Shown: positions 32,512 to 43,634 of the stretch, piece after piece
How positions within the stretch are numbered: position 1 is the stretch's first letter
Layout of the letters: every line of letters starts with the position of its first letter
Assembly: GCA_963556145.1 (NCBI GenBank)
Contig: OY744465.1
Location: 6,138,001 to 6,202,000 of the forward strand
Source: Hygrocybe punicea
Lineage: Eukaryota; Basidiomycota; Agaricomycetes; Agaricales; Hygrophoraceae
Direction of reading: 5' to 3'
DNA length: 64,000 bases
Notes under the pieces: generated by a model
Told to the model about the DNA's origin: nothing
Database searches by the model: none
What the model saw: the letters and a program-made list of their open reading frames with translations, nothing else
Made by a program: the position numbers and the translations under genes

Positions 32512-35500
32512 ATGGCTCCTCGTGAATATTTCTGTGACTGCCCCATCCGTTGCAAGCAGAGGAAGAAAGTCTCGAAGACAACTTACTTTGACCACGCCAA
32601 ATACCGAAACCAACCCACTCAGAATTACCATGATTTTCTCGCCGCTAGAGGAGTTGCGCTACAGCCAGCCCAACAACCTGAACAAGACAACATGACCGTC
32701 GACAGTCACCAAGGTGGTCAATTGCTGATCAGAGGATATCAAGATAACCCCAGAGTAGAAGACGAATCTATGGTGGATATTGATGACAACAATGACGAGG
32801 GGGATGCACAGTTATTCGACAAAGAGTTAGCGGAAGAAGTGGTAGGCATAATCTTACTCAAATATTTCCAGTTTGTGTCGACAGCACTGATTTTTCCTTC
32901 CAGATTAATGATGATATTGTGGACGCTGGCATGGTTTCTGATGAATTTGCAGTAGACGCAGTATGTCTCTTGTTATCTCACCTCACATCATTTCCATTAA
33001 TTCATTTTATTCTAGGACGATGATATCATTGACCCTGGCAGTCTGGCTGATGTCGAAGTTCAGCTGACGCAAGATCGTGAAAACTCACCTGAAATTCATG
33101 CTGAGCAACCCGACGACACACAGGGCAGTGGAGATATTGTCCCTGTCGAACCAGATCAAGATACAACAATCATACATCTCGAAGAACTCAAGATCGCTGT
33201 CGCTTTTATTGATGCTGTCAAGACAGCATCTTTGGATAATGGCAATTTATATCCACACAACCTCGAACGCCTACGCCAACCTATACAGAAGCAACTTGAC
33301 ATCGATGATCCTGATTTGCGCCTCTCTCTTGACCTCTTCTTGGCTGTCAGCAATGCGTCCCAAGAAACATACACCAACACTCGCGACGCTATTCTTCGCC
33401 GTCACCCTGAAGATCCCATCCTCACTCACGATTCCGTTAAACGCAAAGTAACCGAGCTCAGTGGCGTTGATTCAATCATTTTTGACATGTGCATCAATAC
33501 CTGCATCGCGTTTACTGGACCCTTCACCGAATTACAAACATGCCCTAAATGCAACGAAGATCGCTATGATCCACTCGTGTTGGCATCCAGCCGTGGCAGG
33601 AAGAAGATCCCACGGCAAAAATTCCATATGATCCCCTTAGGTCCTCAGCTCCAAGCACTCCGATGATCTCCACAAGCTTCCGCCGACATGCGATATCGGC
33701 AACAGCGCACAGAAGTTATTTTAGCTGAGCTCCAGCGAAACGATGGGCGGATCTATGAATTTGATGACTATTGCCATGGGCACGATTATCTCAATGCTGT
33801 TCAGCGAGGAGATATCTCACGCGACGACACCGTTGTACTCCTTTCACTTGATGGAGCGCAGTTATACCAAAGCAAGGCCTCCGACTGTTGGATATACATT
33901 TGGGTCATCCTCAACTACGCCCCGGACCTGCGCTATAAAAAGAAACGTGTACTTCCTGGTGGCTTCATTCCAGGTCCCAACAAGCCGAAGAATGTGGATT
34001 CGTTCCTTTTCCCCGGTATTCACCATGTTGCCGCCCTTCAGAAAGAAGGTTTACTTGTATGGGATGCCCTCGACAATCGCATTTTGAAGTCTCAAATCTA
34101 CTTTGCATTTGGCACAGCGGATACACCTGGGATGACCTATCTCAGCGGTTTCGTTGGTCACTCTGGCGCATATGGGTGCCGGCTATACTGCGCTATCAAA
34201 GGTCGTCTCAGAGGTAGGAGCTACTATCCCGCTCATCTCAAACCCAACAATTACAATGTCGCTGGATCTGACCACGATGACATCAACCTCCGCAGTCTTG
34301 CCGGCACGTCTGCTATCGAATATCAAGAAAATCTTACTTATCTCCTTGGATCTACTAACCAAACACAATACGAAAAGCGACGCTTAGCAACTGGCATATC
34401 AAAACCATCCATCTTCGGTGGCCTGGACCCCACCCGAATACTTGGTATACCAAACGCTTTTCCTGCAGACCTTATGCACCTCACATCGCTCAATACACCC
34501 GATCTCGTCATCAAGCAGTACCGCGGTAAAATGGACTGTGAGAATACAGATAGCCGAGACACCTGGGATTGGGCAGTCTTGCAGGGTGATATATGGAAAA
34601 CTCATGGAGAAGCGGTTGCTCGGGCGACGCCCTACCTCCCTGGCTCTTTTGACCGCCCCCCTCGCAACCCAGCTGAGAAGATTTCAAGCGGGTACAAAGC
34701 ATGGGAATACCTCATGTATTTGTACGGTCTCTGTCCTGGCCTCTACTACAAGGTCCTCCCCAACAAATACTGGCGCCATTTTTGCAAGCTCGTCATGGCT
34801 ATCCGAATCTTTCACCAGCGCCGTATCACAGTAGAACAACTTTCCCTCGGTCATAAACTCATCGTCGAATTCATAGAAGAGTATGAAAGAATGTTTTATC
34901 AACAGCGAATTGATCGCATCCATTTTTGTCGTCCAAGCCTACATTCCCTCGCTCACCTCGCATCTGAAGTTGTCCGTGTAGGTCCTGCAGCATATCTCAC
35001 GCAATGGACACTGGAGCGTACAATCGGAAATCTTGGTGAAGAAATCAAGCAGCCTTCGAAACCATTCGAAAACCTCTCACAACGTGGCCTCCGTCGATCT
35101 CAAGTCAATGCATTAAAAGCCATGATTCCAGGCCTTGATTCCGATGAAGACAGGATTCCTCGAGGTGCTGAGCCTCTCGGAGATGGATATGTACTGCTTA
35201 GAGCAAAGGACAACAGGGCTCGTATCCTTGACGGGGATGAAAACACTGCGGTAAAAACCTATTTTGAAGATGCTGTTGGCGACATCGAGCCCAGTTGGCA
35301 AGCCCATGTCACCAGATGGGCACGTCTTCGTCTTCCCAATGGCCAAATTGCACGATCCGCATGGAAAGAGAAGCTGAAACCCCTTGAGAAGGTTCGGATG
35401 GCACGCAATGTGAAGGTGCGTCTTATCCCCATCTAGACTTGCTCAATACTCACTTAGTTTCGATGAAGTTACGTTTAAACGGTGACTTTGAATTCGCCGA

Positions 35501-35813
35501 GGTTCAATATTACTTTCGGGCTCTTCTCGGAATCGAAAATCGTGCCTTGGCACTTGTGTCATTATACTCACCACCCATCCCCGAACTCTTCAACGAATCT
35601 CATGGGACACTCTGGGCATGCCGATACCAAGGTCGTGAAGCATTCCGAGTCATCGAGGTGAAGTCAATACTTTCCGTTGTGGCCATGGTTCCTCTTGATG
35701 CCGTTGAAGGACATTTTTTTGTTGTAGAGAAATTAGGTCTTGATGTAGCATATCTCGGTGGTGGAGTTGTTGAAGACGACGGTGCCAATGAAGACGAGAA
35801 TGAAAATGTGTAA
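32512..35813 (+). pseudogene. Tnp2-family transposase with one in-frame stop
   Basis: ATG at 32512 (MAPREYFCDCPIRCKQRKKVSKTTY, a small Cys-containing N-terminal module), then an acidic linker split by short introns. The Tnp2 core begins near 33170 and includes FDMCINTCIAFTGPF and CPKCNEDRYD. It continues LLSLDGAQLYQSKASDCWIYIWV, LPGGFIPGPNKPKNVDSFL, YLSGFVGHSGAYGCRLYC, FPADLMHLTSLNTPDLV and LTQWTLERTIGNLGEEIKQ. The last exon (about 35457-35813) ends in an acidic tail. A TGA at 33664-33666 interrupts an otherwise single frame (PQLQALR-stop-SPQASADMRYR). Everything else is open, so the stop is probably recent. Tnp2 proteins cut and paste CACTA-like elements. Confidence 0.85.
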
Positions 35814-35870
35814 CTGCATTTAAAATTACAATGGTATCTAACAAAGTGTTGTGTATCTGAACTTGTCGTA

Positions 35871-36464
35871 TTAAAATTTCGTGCATTTGAATTTGCGATC
35901 GTTCTCTTTGTCCTCAATGTCAATCGAGCGGATTTTGTAATCAACAACAGGGGGCATCTCGAAGAAGGTAGGCTTGGTAGACTTGGTAGATGCATTTTTT
36001 TCCGGGACGCGTTTTGTCAAAACTAGTGCACGAGATGGAGAAATGTTTGTCCCCCGTTTGTGAGGAAGTTCCAATGTTGCAGTAATTGTGCTGTAAGTAA
36101 CATTTATATCAGGGTGAGAAAAGGTGAGAATGAAGTGAAATAGAGATTTACCTCTCGCCGACCAGCGTTGTGTCGCCTTCATTGAAATCCTCTTGTTTGA
36201 CAACCCCAGTCATGTCGCTTAAGGCAATTTGCCCTACCTTTCCCCCGTCGACTCCTCCGCTACTCTTCAAATTAATAACGAGAGTCTGAAATGAAAGGTA
36301 GGAATGAAGTGAGTAAATGCGGTCCAATAACTTACCATTTCATGTCCAGCCTCAATTGTTTGGTTGACGGGAAATGTGACTGCGTAGGTGCAGTATTCGG
36401 GGCCCAGAACATCGACGCAGAGTACGATAACGTTGTTGACGACACTGGCAGTGACTTCAGGCAT
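35871..36464 (-). CDS. Small gene inside the Tnp2 transposon, function unknown
   Basis: ATG at 36462-36464 (MPEVTASVVNNVIVLCVDVLG). Two introns with clean GTAAG/GTAAA donors and CAG ends (about 36336-36286 and 36153-36090) join three exons into roughly 150 residues: NQTIEAGHEM, LVINLKSSGGVDGGKVGQIALSDMTG, then TITATLELPHKRGTNISPSRALVL and a Lys-rich end. The first part looks like beta-rich sequence. Not a transposase and not recognised. It starts 61 bp from the divergent gene on the other strand. Confidence 0.6.
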
Positions 36465-36525
36465 TTTGGAAAGACGGTTGCGGAGTTAGAATTCTTCTAA
36501 GTCTTTCCGATACTTCCACCTCCGG

Positions 36526-38662
36526 ATGTCCTTCAATGGGTGGACACCGCCAAATTTTCCTTTATTTCAGCAAGATTCGCCCACTTTCCCTTCTCTCCCC
36601 ACTCCTACTACTCCTTCAAGGCCGTTAAGTCCAGTATTGGGTGACTTTGGATCCCTGAAGCGGTTTCCAACTAATGACATATGGGATTCCGCTGGAACAA
36701 GACAAGTATTTTTTATGTTTTTATCTTCCCCACTATGAGCTGATTATATTAAAAGGCCATGTTAACTTCGCCTTTATTCCCATTGAACACCTCACAACTT
36801 CTGGCTGTGGCTACACACGAGGCACTGTTGCAGAGCGGGAATCAACAGTATGCAGAATTATATCACGAAAACATCAAGATAAAGTCAGAATTACAAGCAT
36901 TAAAGTACGTATGTGCTCTCTATCCTTTTGAAATGACATAGAGTTTCGGCAGGTACGCATATACCACCTTCGCATCTCAGACCGCAACACAGGAACCACC
37001 GTTACCACACAACAGCAATTCTAATGTCCTACCATCCTCTTCATCCAGTCTACCCCTTCTCGACCAAAAGCAATTTCCGAAGGTCCAGTTTTGGCGCCGA
37101 GTTAATTGGGAACGAAACAAACTCAACAAAGATATCACAACCGTTGATGGCAACAGCACCAGCAAGAAAAACACTTTATTGTACGTTGAAGACGCGGATG
37201 GAGTGCCAATTGATGGCCCAAGAGCCATGGAGGTCAGAAAGCGAGCACGGGAGATTTTTCTGGAGTTCAAGAAAACTGGTACAAGCTCGAAAACGTGGAC
37301 GCAATTGAACCTCGCCAGTCTACAGTATTATCGGGCAGAGATGAGCGCTCAGTTCCCTGAGCTGCGGCTTTGTGAACAGGATTGGAAGGCGGACAAAGTA
37401 GCGATTGACACGTACCCTGGCTGGTATAGGAACCAAACAAAATGCAAGGACTGCAAGAACATTAAACAGGAAAATACCGACGAAAAAACTTCTTCGAAAC
37501 GACCGTTGCCTTCAGGCTCATCCACGCTGGATTCGTGCACCAAAAAAATAAAAGTACGTGACAGTTCTGTAATCCCCGACATGGTCTGACATCAAGATGA
37601 AGGGAGAAGACGGTTCCGCGAAGATTTTCACTGAGAATACGCTACCCGCTTTATCCCCACCTGCTGAAATTTCCTCGGCTCCATCGGCTTCATCGCTTTC
37701 CATTGCATCGCTTCCCACTTCACCGCTTCCCACTCCGTCACTTCCCACTTCACCGCTTTCCTCTCCGTCACTTCCCACTTCACCGCTTTCCTCTCCGTCA
37801 CTTCCCACTTCACCGCTTTCCTCTCCGTCACTTCCCACTTCACCGCTTTCCTCTCCGTCACTTCCCACTTCACCGCTTTCCTCTCCGTCACTTCCCACTT
37901 CACCGCTTTCATCTCCGTCACTTCCCACTTCACCGCTTTCCTCTCCGTCACTTCCCACTCCGTCACTTCCCACTTCACCGCTTTCCACTCCACCACTTTC
38001 CGCCCATGTTCTCGGAACAACCAACGCAACGTCTTCTGCTATAGATAAATCCACCATCATACCACCCGCACCCAAAACTCTCAAAGAAGGGACCACTGAA
38101 GTGGGGAATGAGACTCAGAAAGTCCCAAGTTCGGCAATTAAGGTATATCCGTTCTCGTTGTTTGATTGTTCTGACATACCCACTGGCATTTTCTAGATTT
38201 TTACGCTCATTGACCCACTGTATGTTCCCAGGCACTGCAACCGTCTCACTACGTGACACTTTATATCTAGTGCCAACACTTTCACAGATCCAAAGGCAAC
38301 ATTTGTCTCACGTTTGGCAGGGATCGAGATAGAGCCCAACAAAGTTTCGTCGAAGTCTACGGCTCAGCCACTTGCTACGAACACAGACGTCCCGGCCACC
38401 ACATGTACAACCGATAAGAAAACTCAAGGAAAGAAGATGCGCCCTAACCCAAAGTCCTCGACGGCTAGGTACTTCTTTAGATGCTTCTTACGAATGACGC
38501 TAACTTTTTCTTTACTCGTTTAGGAACCTTTACGCTATCGATTACATGAAAGAACACCCGCATACAACCTCCACTGAGTATACTGTCATCTGGGACAAAC
38601 TAGACAAAGAAACGAAGGATGCATACGAGAAGATTAGTCTGTCGCGCAAGTCACAGGGTTAG
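36526..38662 (+). CDS. Second cargo gene of the Tnp2 transposon; possible HMG-box-like end
   Basis: Start ATG at 36526 (MSFNGWTPPNFPLFQQDSP), a Pro/Ser-rich leader; then an exon with LAVATHEALLQSGNQQYAELYHEN (helical). The next exon (about 36955-37550) contains VQFWRRVNWERNK, YVEDADGVPIDGPRAMEVRK and FPELRLCEQDWKADKVAIDTYPGWY. I know this block from many mushroom proteins of unknown function. A Ser/Pro tail coded by a 30-bp minisatellite follows. The last exon ends NLYAIDYMKEHP...WDKLDKETKDAYEKISLSRK, which resembles the second half of an HMG box. Introns are short. Frames around 37550-37620 and 38170-38330 need splicing to connect. Likely a nuclear DNA-binding protein, by inference only. Confidence 0.5.
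37711..37995 (+). repeat. 30-bp coding minisatellite, about 8 units
   Basis: Seven full 30-bp units at 37741-37950 are nearly identical (one base differs in the unit at 37891); partial units lie on both sides. In the gene's frame each unit encodes SLPTSPLSSP. Several other frames, including minus-strand ones, stay open, which creates false ORFs. Confidence 0.9.
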
Positions 38663-38916
38663 ATGGAGGGTGGAGGTTGGGACCAGAGGAGCAGGGAGCA
38701 GGGGGGTGGAGCGGGGGCAGGGCGGCGGGGGAGCAGGGGAGCGGGAACAGCAGTAGCAGCAGAATTGTACACTAGTCCTACCAAATCAGATGTTGTTCGA
38801 TATGAATATCTCTGAGATTCGTTCAGATTCAATTTAGTCATATGTACAATCTGCTATAGTCCGGAATATTGAACGGGATCGGTTCATCACACAGAATCCG
38901 ATGTGAACCAGTCAGG

Positions 38917-38938
38917 TCATATCGGATTTTCACTGGGG
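38917..38938. repeat. Tnp2 element right TIR
   Basis: Reverse complement of the left TIR with one mismatch, followed by TTTAG at 38939-38943. Confidence 0.85.
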
Positions 38939-38943
38939 TTTAG

Positions 38944-39814
38944 CTTTAGCAAGGGTCTTTTGAGAAGACTTAGGATGCTGGTATGCGCATGCTCTATAAA
39001 TAATGAATCACTGACTCACGAGTACATGCATGCGTCATAGATTGGGTGGGTCTTCGGCAATGACAGGAGGACTGAGCAAGATGAAAATAACGAAACGAAA
39101 ACGTAGTACATGACAGAGTCGTCAGAAGGCTCAAGGCGAGCCAGCGCTCGACTTCACAAACGTTCCATCGTGCCTCCAATCCGCCATCAACATTCTCAAG
39201 CTTGTCATCTCGCTATTGTGCTGTTGCTGATTCGGGCACACACTGGAAAGGTCAAGGATAGTTAGAAAATGGTAATGTAGAAAACGGACATGTCTCAAAA
39301 AGAAGATTGGCTTTCATTGAAAGGTCCCAAGATTGCACCAACATCTCGTGAAGGAGGTGAGTTTCATTCTTTCGTCAGATACTGTAGTCACCAATGTTCT
39401 CTCTCGAGGAATTTGCTATCCGACAGCCAGATTTCTTGGTCACCCAGGCGGCAGTATCCAGTCCGATCACTGGGCCGTCCGACCTTTGGTATCGGCCGTG
39501 CTGTATCCTATCAGAAGGTGAGCGTGGAGTACATTACTGTGGATTGTCCGGCGGCGAGAGCAGTGTATTCAAAAGAGACATCGGGAAGAAAATACTTTGT
39601 TACGGAGGATGGGTTGAAAGAGTGTCCCCGAGCCATTGGCGGTCATGGTTGGCTGCCATGTAACAATGTGAACTCGTTTGCTCTTCGCCCTAGCATCTCT
39701 GCCTAAATATATTGATCCTTCCGCGTCAGCTAGACACATTGATAGGCGCCCTGATCCTTGTGGCGTTGATGCCTCGTGGTTGGTGGGTACAGGCGCCGAA
39801 CTTGACTGTGCACC
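38944..39814. other. Intergenic, upstream of membrane gene copy 1
   Basis: An ORF at 39290-39706 begins MSQKEDWLSLKGPKIAPTS, but frames change soon after and I cannot identify it. The last 90 bp (from about 39758) are similar to 58725-58775, the region before gene copy 2. Confidence 0.4.
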
Positions 39815-41038
39815 ATGATCATCCCCGTCTTTGAGACGTTAGCCAACACTTCTGCGATCATCAACCTCGCACCATCCTCTTGCCACGATTTAGACAAATG
39901 CCGAACCATCTGGAATATCATTTGGAGTTGTCTTGTGACATTATTCGCCTGTATCTGGCTCGCAATCCACCCGAATATCCCAGCGCCAGAAGATAGCTGG
40001 GGTAGGAGAGCTGCGCGTCGTGTGTGGATGATGTTGCTGGCATTGCTTGCACCTGAATTGATTGTGGGATGGGCGACACGACAGTTGATGGCGGCATGCA
40101 AGATTGCCAAAGCTAACCAGAGTGAGGGCTATGACATGTCCTGCGAGATTGATGGTAATATGTTTTAGAGTATGGATGGACCAAGACGCACGGGTTCTTT
40201 GTTGTAATGGGCGGTTACATGCAGTGCGATGAAAATGGCGAACCAATCCACACAATCACGATCGACGATATCCCCGGTCTACCTGAGAAGCACAAAACGA
40301 GTCTATTGGAGGAAGAGATCCAGGACAGAAGTAAAGGGGACGTACTATCGAAAGCTTTCGCATTACTCCAAACGGGGTGGTTCATTCTCCAGTGTATCGC
40401 GCGGGCAATTGAAGGCCTCCCTGTGACAGAGTTGGAGGTTGCTACTGGCGCATTCGCTGTGCTTAATCTTGCCACATACGTTCTATGGTGGAACAAGCCT
40501 CTCAACGTGAGTCGCCCGGTACGAGTGTGGGCAGACAGGAACGCGGACAAGGGACAGGACGAGGACAGAAGTGGAAACAGAGCAAAAGATGCAAGAGCGG
40601 AGGGATGTTTACGTTCGCTGTGGAATACGTTCAAGCGAGGACTGGCCGACTTCCTGAAAGAGGCTTATCGGCCCATTGCAGCAGAGGTGGATCAGAATGG
40701 AGTATGGATGACTGTCCTTTTCTTTCCATCGTTCTTATTTGACCCCATTCTCGGTGGACAAAGCTTCGAATCGCATCAAAGACGAGTGGGAACATTCGGT
40801 CCAGAGGAGAAATCCGATCTCAGGAGTATGCTCATGAGCGTGGTTGTTGGAATAGTTTTTGGTGGAATTCACTGTGTTGCTTGGGCATTTTACTTTCCAA
40901 CGCACACCGAACAACTTCTTTGGCGAATCTCTGCCATTTCGGTCACAGTCGTGCCACTTTTTATGACGTTGTTGTTCTCGATCATCGCAAAAATGTCGAA
41001 TGAATTGTTCAATTTCTTTCTTGGGATGGGTTTCATCC

Positions 41039-41220
41039 CAGGCTCCTACCAAGCCGACACTGAGAGGGTGAGAGGCGGTTTCCCACTGCATGGGCATGGC
41101 AATGCACGGGCCAGGCAACTTCCGAAATTTATGTCTCCGCCATTTTTAAATTCAAAGTCAGAACTCTTAATCCTCTCGACCGTCTCAGCAGCGGCTTGGA
41201 AAAAATGTTTGTAAACAAAG
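41039..41220. repeat. AcademH-like left TIR
   Basis: About 182 bp, inverted match to 55269-55447. Strongest at the outer 17 bp and around TCCTCTCGAC and GGCTTGGAAAAAATGTTTGT. Confidence 0.8.
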
Positions 41221-41300
41221 CTCGCCACAATTCTGTTAAATCCAAAAATAGAAAGAAATAATTGAATTGTGCTTGCTATTGACGAAAGCTTGTGTTAAAC

Positions 41301-43634
41301 ATGTCAGAAATTTTAAATACGCCCATCCCATCATTGGATTCACTCCGAGAAGCAACCAAAAAAACCTTTGGCCAGCTCCCATGCCTCTGGCAAGTCCATG
41401 TAGTGCAGGCCATTCTGCGGCGCAACAAGGATGTGATTCTTACAGCTGCCACTGGATCTGGCAAAACGCTCACATTCTGGATGCCCCTTCTAATGCAAGC
41501 CGACACCATTCAGATTGTTTGTGCCCCTCTGAACATTCTCGGGGCAATGAATGTCCAATCTCTTGCCAAGCACGGCATCCGAGCAATTACTGTCACTGCT
41601 GAAAATGCAACCTTTACAACCTTCCAGGTGAGTAGGCATGTTAGATAGCACAATAGAAACTAATAGACTTATCAGGATATCGCAAACCTTCATTATCGTG
41701 CCGTGTTGACTAACATAGAAACTCTGATGAAGCACACTGGGGGGTTTGCTAGCCTGTGGAAAAACAGTCTATTCACGAATAGACTCGTCAGCATGACATT
41801 CGACGAAGGCCACTGTATCAGTAAATGGGCTGGATTTTGTCAAGACAAGTTGAAAGACTACGATACCTTCTTCCCAAACATGTCCGCTTCTATGTGGTAT
41901 CTGCGACCCTGCCAAAACTGGTTCTTCGTGATGTTATGGATGCACTGCAGATTCGCCAGGAAAAACTCTATGTGATGCATCGATCAAATGATCGGCCAAA
42001 TATAGAACTTACTGTGCGGGAAATGGTACATCCTGCCAAGACATTTTTGGATCTTGCATTCCTCGTTCCCAAGAATCCCCCACCTGGATGGAAACCACCG
42101 AAATTCTTGATTTTTTTTGATGACATTGCAGAGTCAGTTCGTGCAGCCAGATTCTTAAGAAACCGCTTACCGATTCACCTGCGTCACACAATCAAATGGT
42201 TCAACTCGGAGATGTCACCTGAATATCGCGAGGAAGAATGCAATGGCCTGAAAGACGGAAGTCGGTGGGGTCTTTTATGTACAGACTCATTCGGCATGGT
42301 GAGTTAGCCTGTGCCAATTTTAGGATTTAGTGCACGACTCAATGAGGGGTCTAACAGGGTGTCGACTTACCAGACATTGCATTAATTATACAATGGAGGG
42401 TGACTTGCGATATGTGTACGCTATGGCAGCGCTTTGGCCGAGCAGTCCGCGACCTCACCTCACGTGGAGTAGCTATTCTGATCTCCGAGCCCAAGCACTT
42501 CGATGGGCATGCCGAACAGAAAGCCACACGACTACAGGAGAAAAAAAGGAAAGCTACCGAGAAACTTGAGAATGCACGACTCACCAAGAAAATTCGTCGT
42601 ACCCAGTCTGCTCCCGAACCCTCCAGTATTACGGCTGCTGTGATTGGGGACAACCAGGTCGAGGAGGTCAAGGGCGATGTACAGTTGCAGTTACTGTATA
42701 ACCAAGTTCCGGCTGAATCGCGGGGAGGCCGAGGTCCGCAAAAAAATAAAGTTCTCGAAGAAGTTATGAGCGATTTCGTAAATGCTGCAACACGGCCTCA
42801 CCTGGCATGCTACCGCAAACCTGTGCGAATCTACTTCAGAAACGATGAGCTAGGTGAGTGTGAAAAACTCGTTCCGAAAAAAGCGACCACAACTGACGCT
42901 TACATAAAAAGCTTCCGAACACAAGGAGTGCCGTCCCGATCTACCCGCTGGCTGCCCCCATTGTATCTACATTGTAGCCGTCATCTGCTGCGAGCTGTGC
43001 AATCCTGAAGCATTCATGGAGCTTGCACCCGTCGATGTGCGGGAACGACCCAGTTCACTGCCTCCCCGCTCTCGTCTCAAGGACTTCACCCTGGGCCAGC
43101 AAGAACTAGAACTCAAGTTAGCGTTACACGACTTTCGCCGATGCAAAACGGCCGAACGATTTGGGGAAGCTGTTTTGCGAGACCTTGGCCCCAGCTTGAT
43201 CATGAACGACAACATTCTTGAGCGCATCGTCCACTGCGCGTACTTTGGCAAGATTCAAGATGCCGATGAGTTGACGCGGGAAACACGCTGGATATGGGCA
43301 CGCACCTACGCCGAGGAAGTCATCCCCATCATTAAACGCTACAAGCCGGAGTGTCAAGCGACTCCTTTGACCACCAACACACCCCTCCAGCCGCGCTCCC
43401 AGGTGACCGCTACCTCGCTCCCTGCGCTCGCTGGTCCTACCGTTGAGAAGACTAAGCGATGCAACAAATGCAGTGCCTGCAAAATGGAAGGTCACATCGG
43501 TGAGTATCTGTCCGCTTGATTATCAGATTTACTTACTTTGCACGAAAGCGACCAATCGCAAATGCCCTCTGCATCCATCCCAAGCTTCTACTCGTTTGAA
43601 CATCGAGAATATAGTGCCAGCAACCCGTACGTAG
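41301..43634 (+). pseudogene. Superfamily II (RecQ-like) helicase of the AcademH-like element
   Basis: ATG at 41301 (MSEILNTPIPSLDSLREATKK). Motif I ATGSGKTLTFW, motif Ia-like VCAPLNILGAMN, motif II FDEGHCISKW, motif III VVSATLP, FLIFFDDIAESVRAARFL, motif V GVDLPDIALIIQW after an intron at about 42298-42357, and motif VI QRFGRAVRDL. The C-terminal half has a Lys-rich stretch, LRDLGPSLIMNDNILERIVHC, and a Cys-rich end (CNKCSACKMEGHI). A frame change occurs between GHCISKWAGF and VERLRYLLPKHVRFY (about 41835-41860) with no room for an intron, so this copy is frameshifted. It probably helped transposition or repair of the element. Confidence 0.8.

Larger units (their letters stand above)
31375..38938 (+). 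mobile_element. Tnp2-type (CMC/EnSpm) DNA transposon, 7564 bp, with three genes
   Basis: Ends are inverted repeats: CCCCAGTGAAAATCCCATAT... at 31375 and its reverse complement ending at 38938 (21 of 22 bases match). Identical TTTAG lies on both sides (31370-31374 and 38939-38943), a 5-bp target duplication. Subterminal regions on both sides carry TCGGATT/GATCGG words. Inside: a Tnp2 transposase (+), a small gene (-) and a further gene (+). An 849-bp palindrome lies between the left end and the transposase. Confidence 0.85.

Noticed and set aside
37741..37990. Possible CRISPR-like regular repeat
   Set aside because: Units are contiguous without spacers and lie in a eukaryotic coding exon; a minisatellite.
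37628..38096. Repetitive minus-strand ORFs (KWEVTERKAV and EESGEVGSDG repeats) and a second plus frame
   Set aside because: All are other readings of the 30-bp minisatellite. The plus frame that splices to conserved exons is preferred.
39290..39706. ORF starting MSQKEDWLSLKGPKIAPTS
   Set aside because: It has protein-like stretches in two frames, but joining them needs an intron near 22 bp and there is no recognised domain. Left as intergenic.
41030..41214. C-terminus of membrane gene copy 1 ending in a TIR-encoded tail
   Set aside because: Residues after GMGFI are transposon TIR sequence. The true end lies after the element at 55576.
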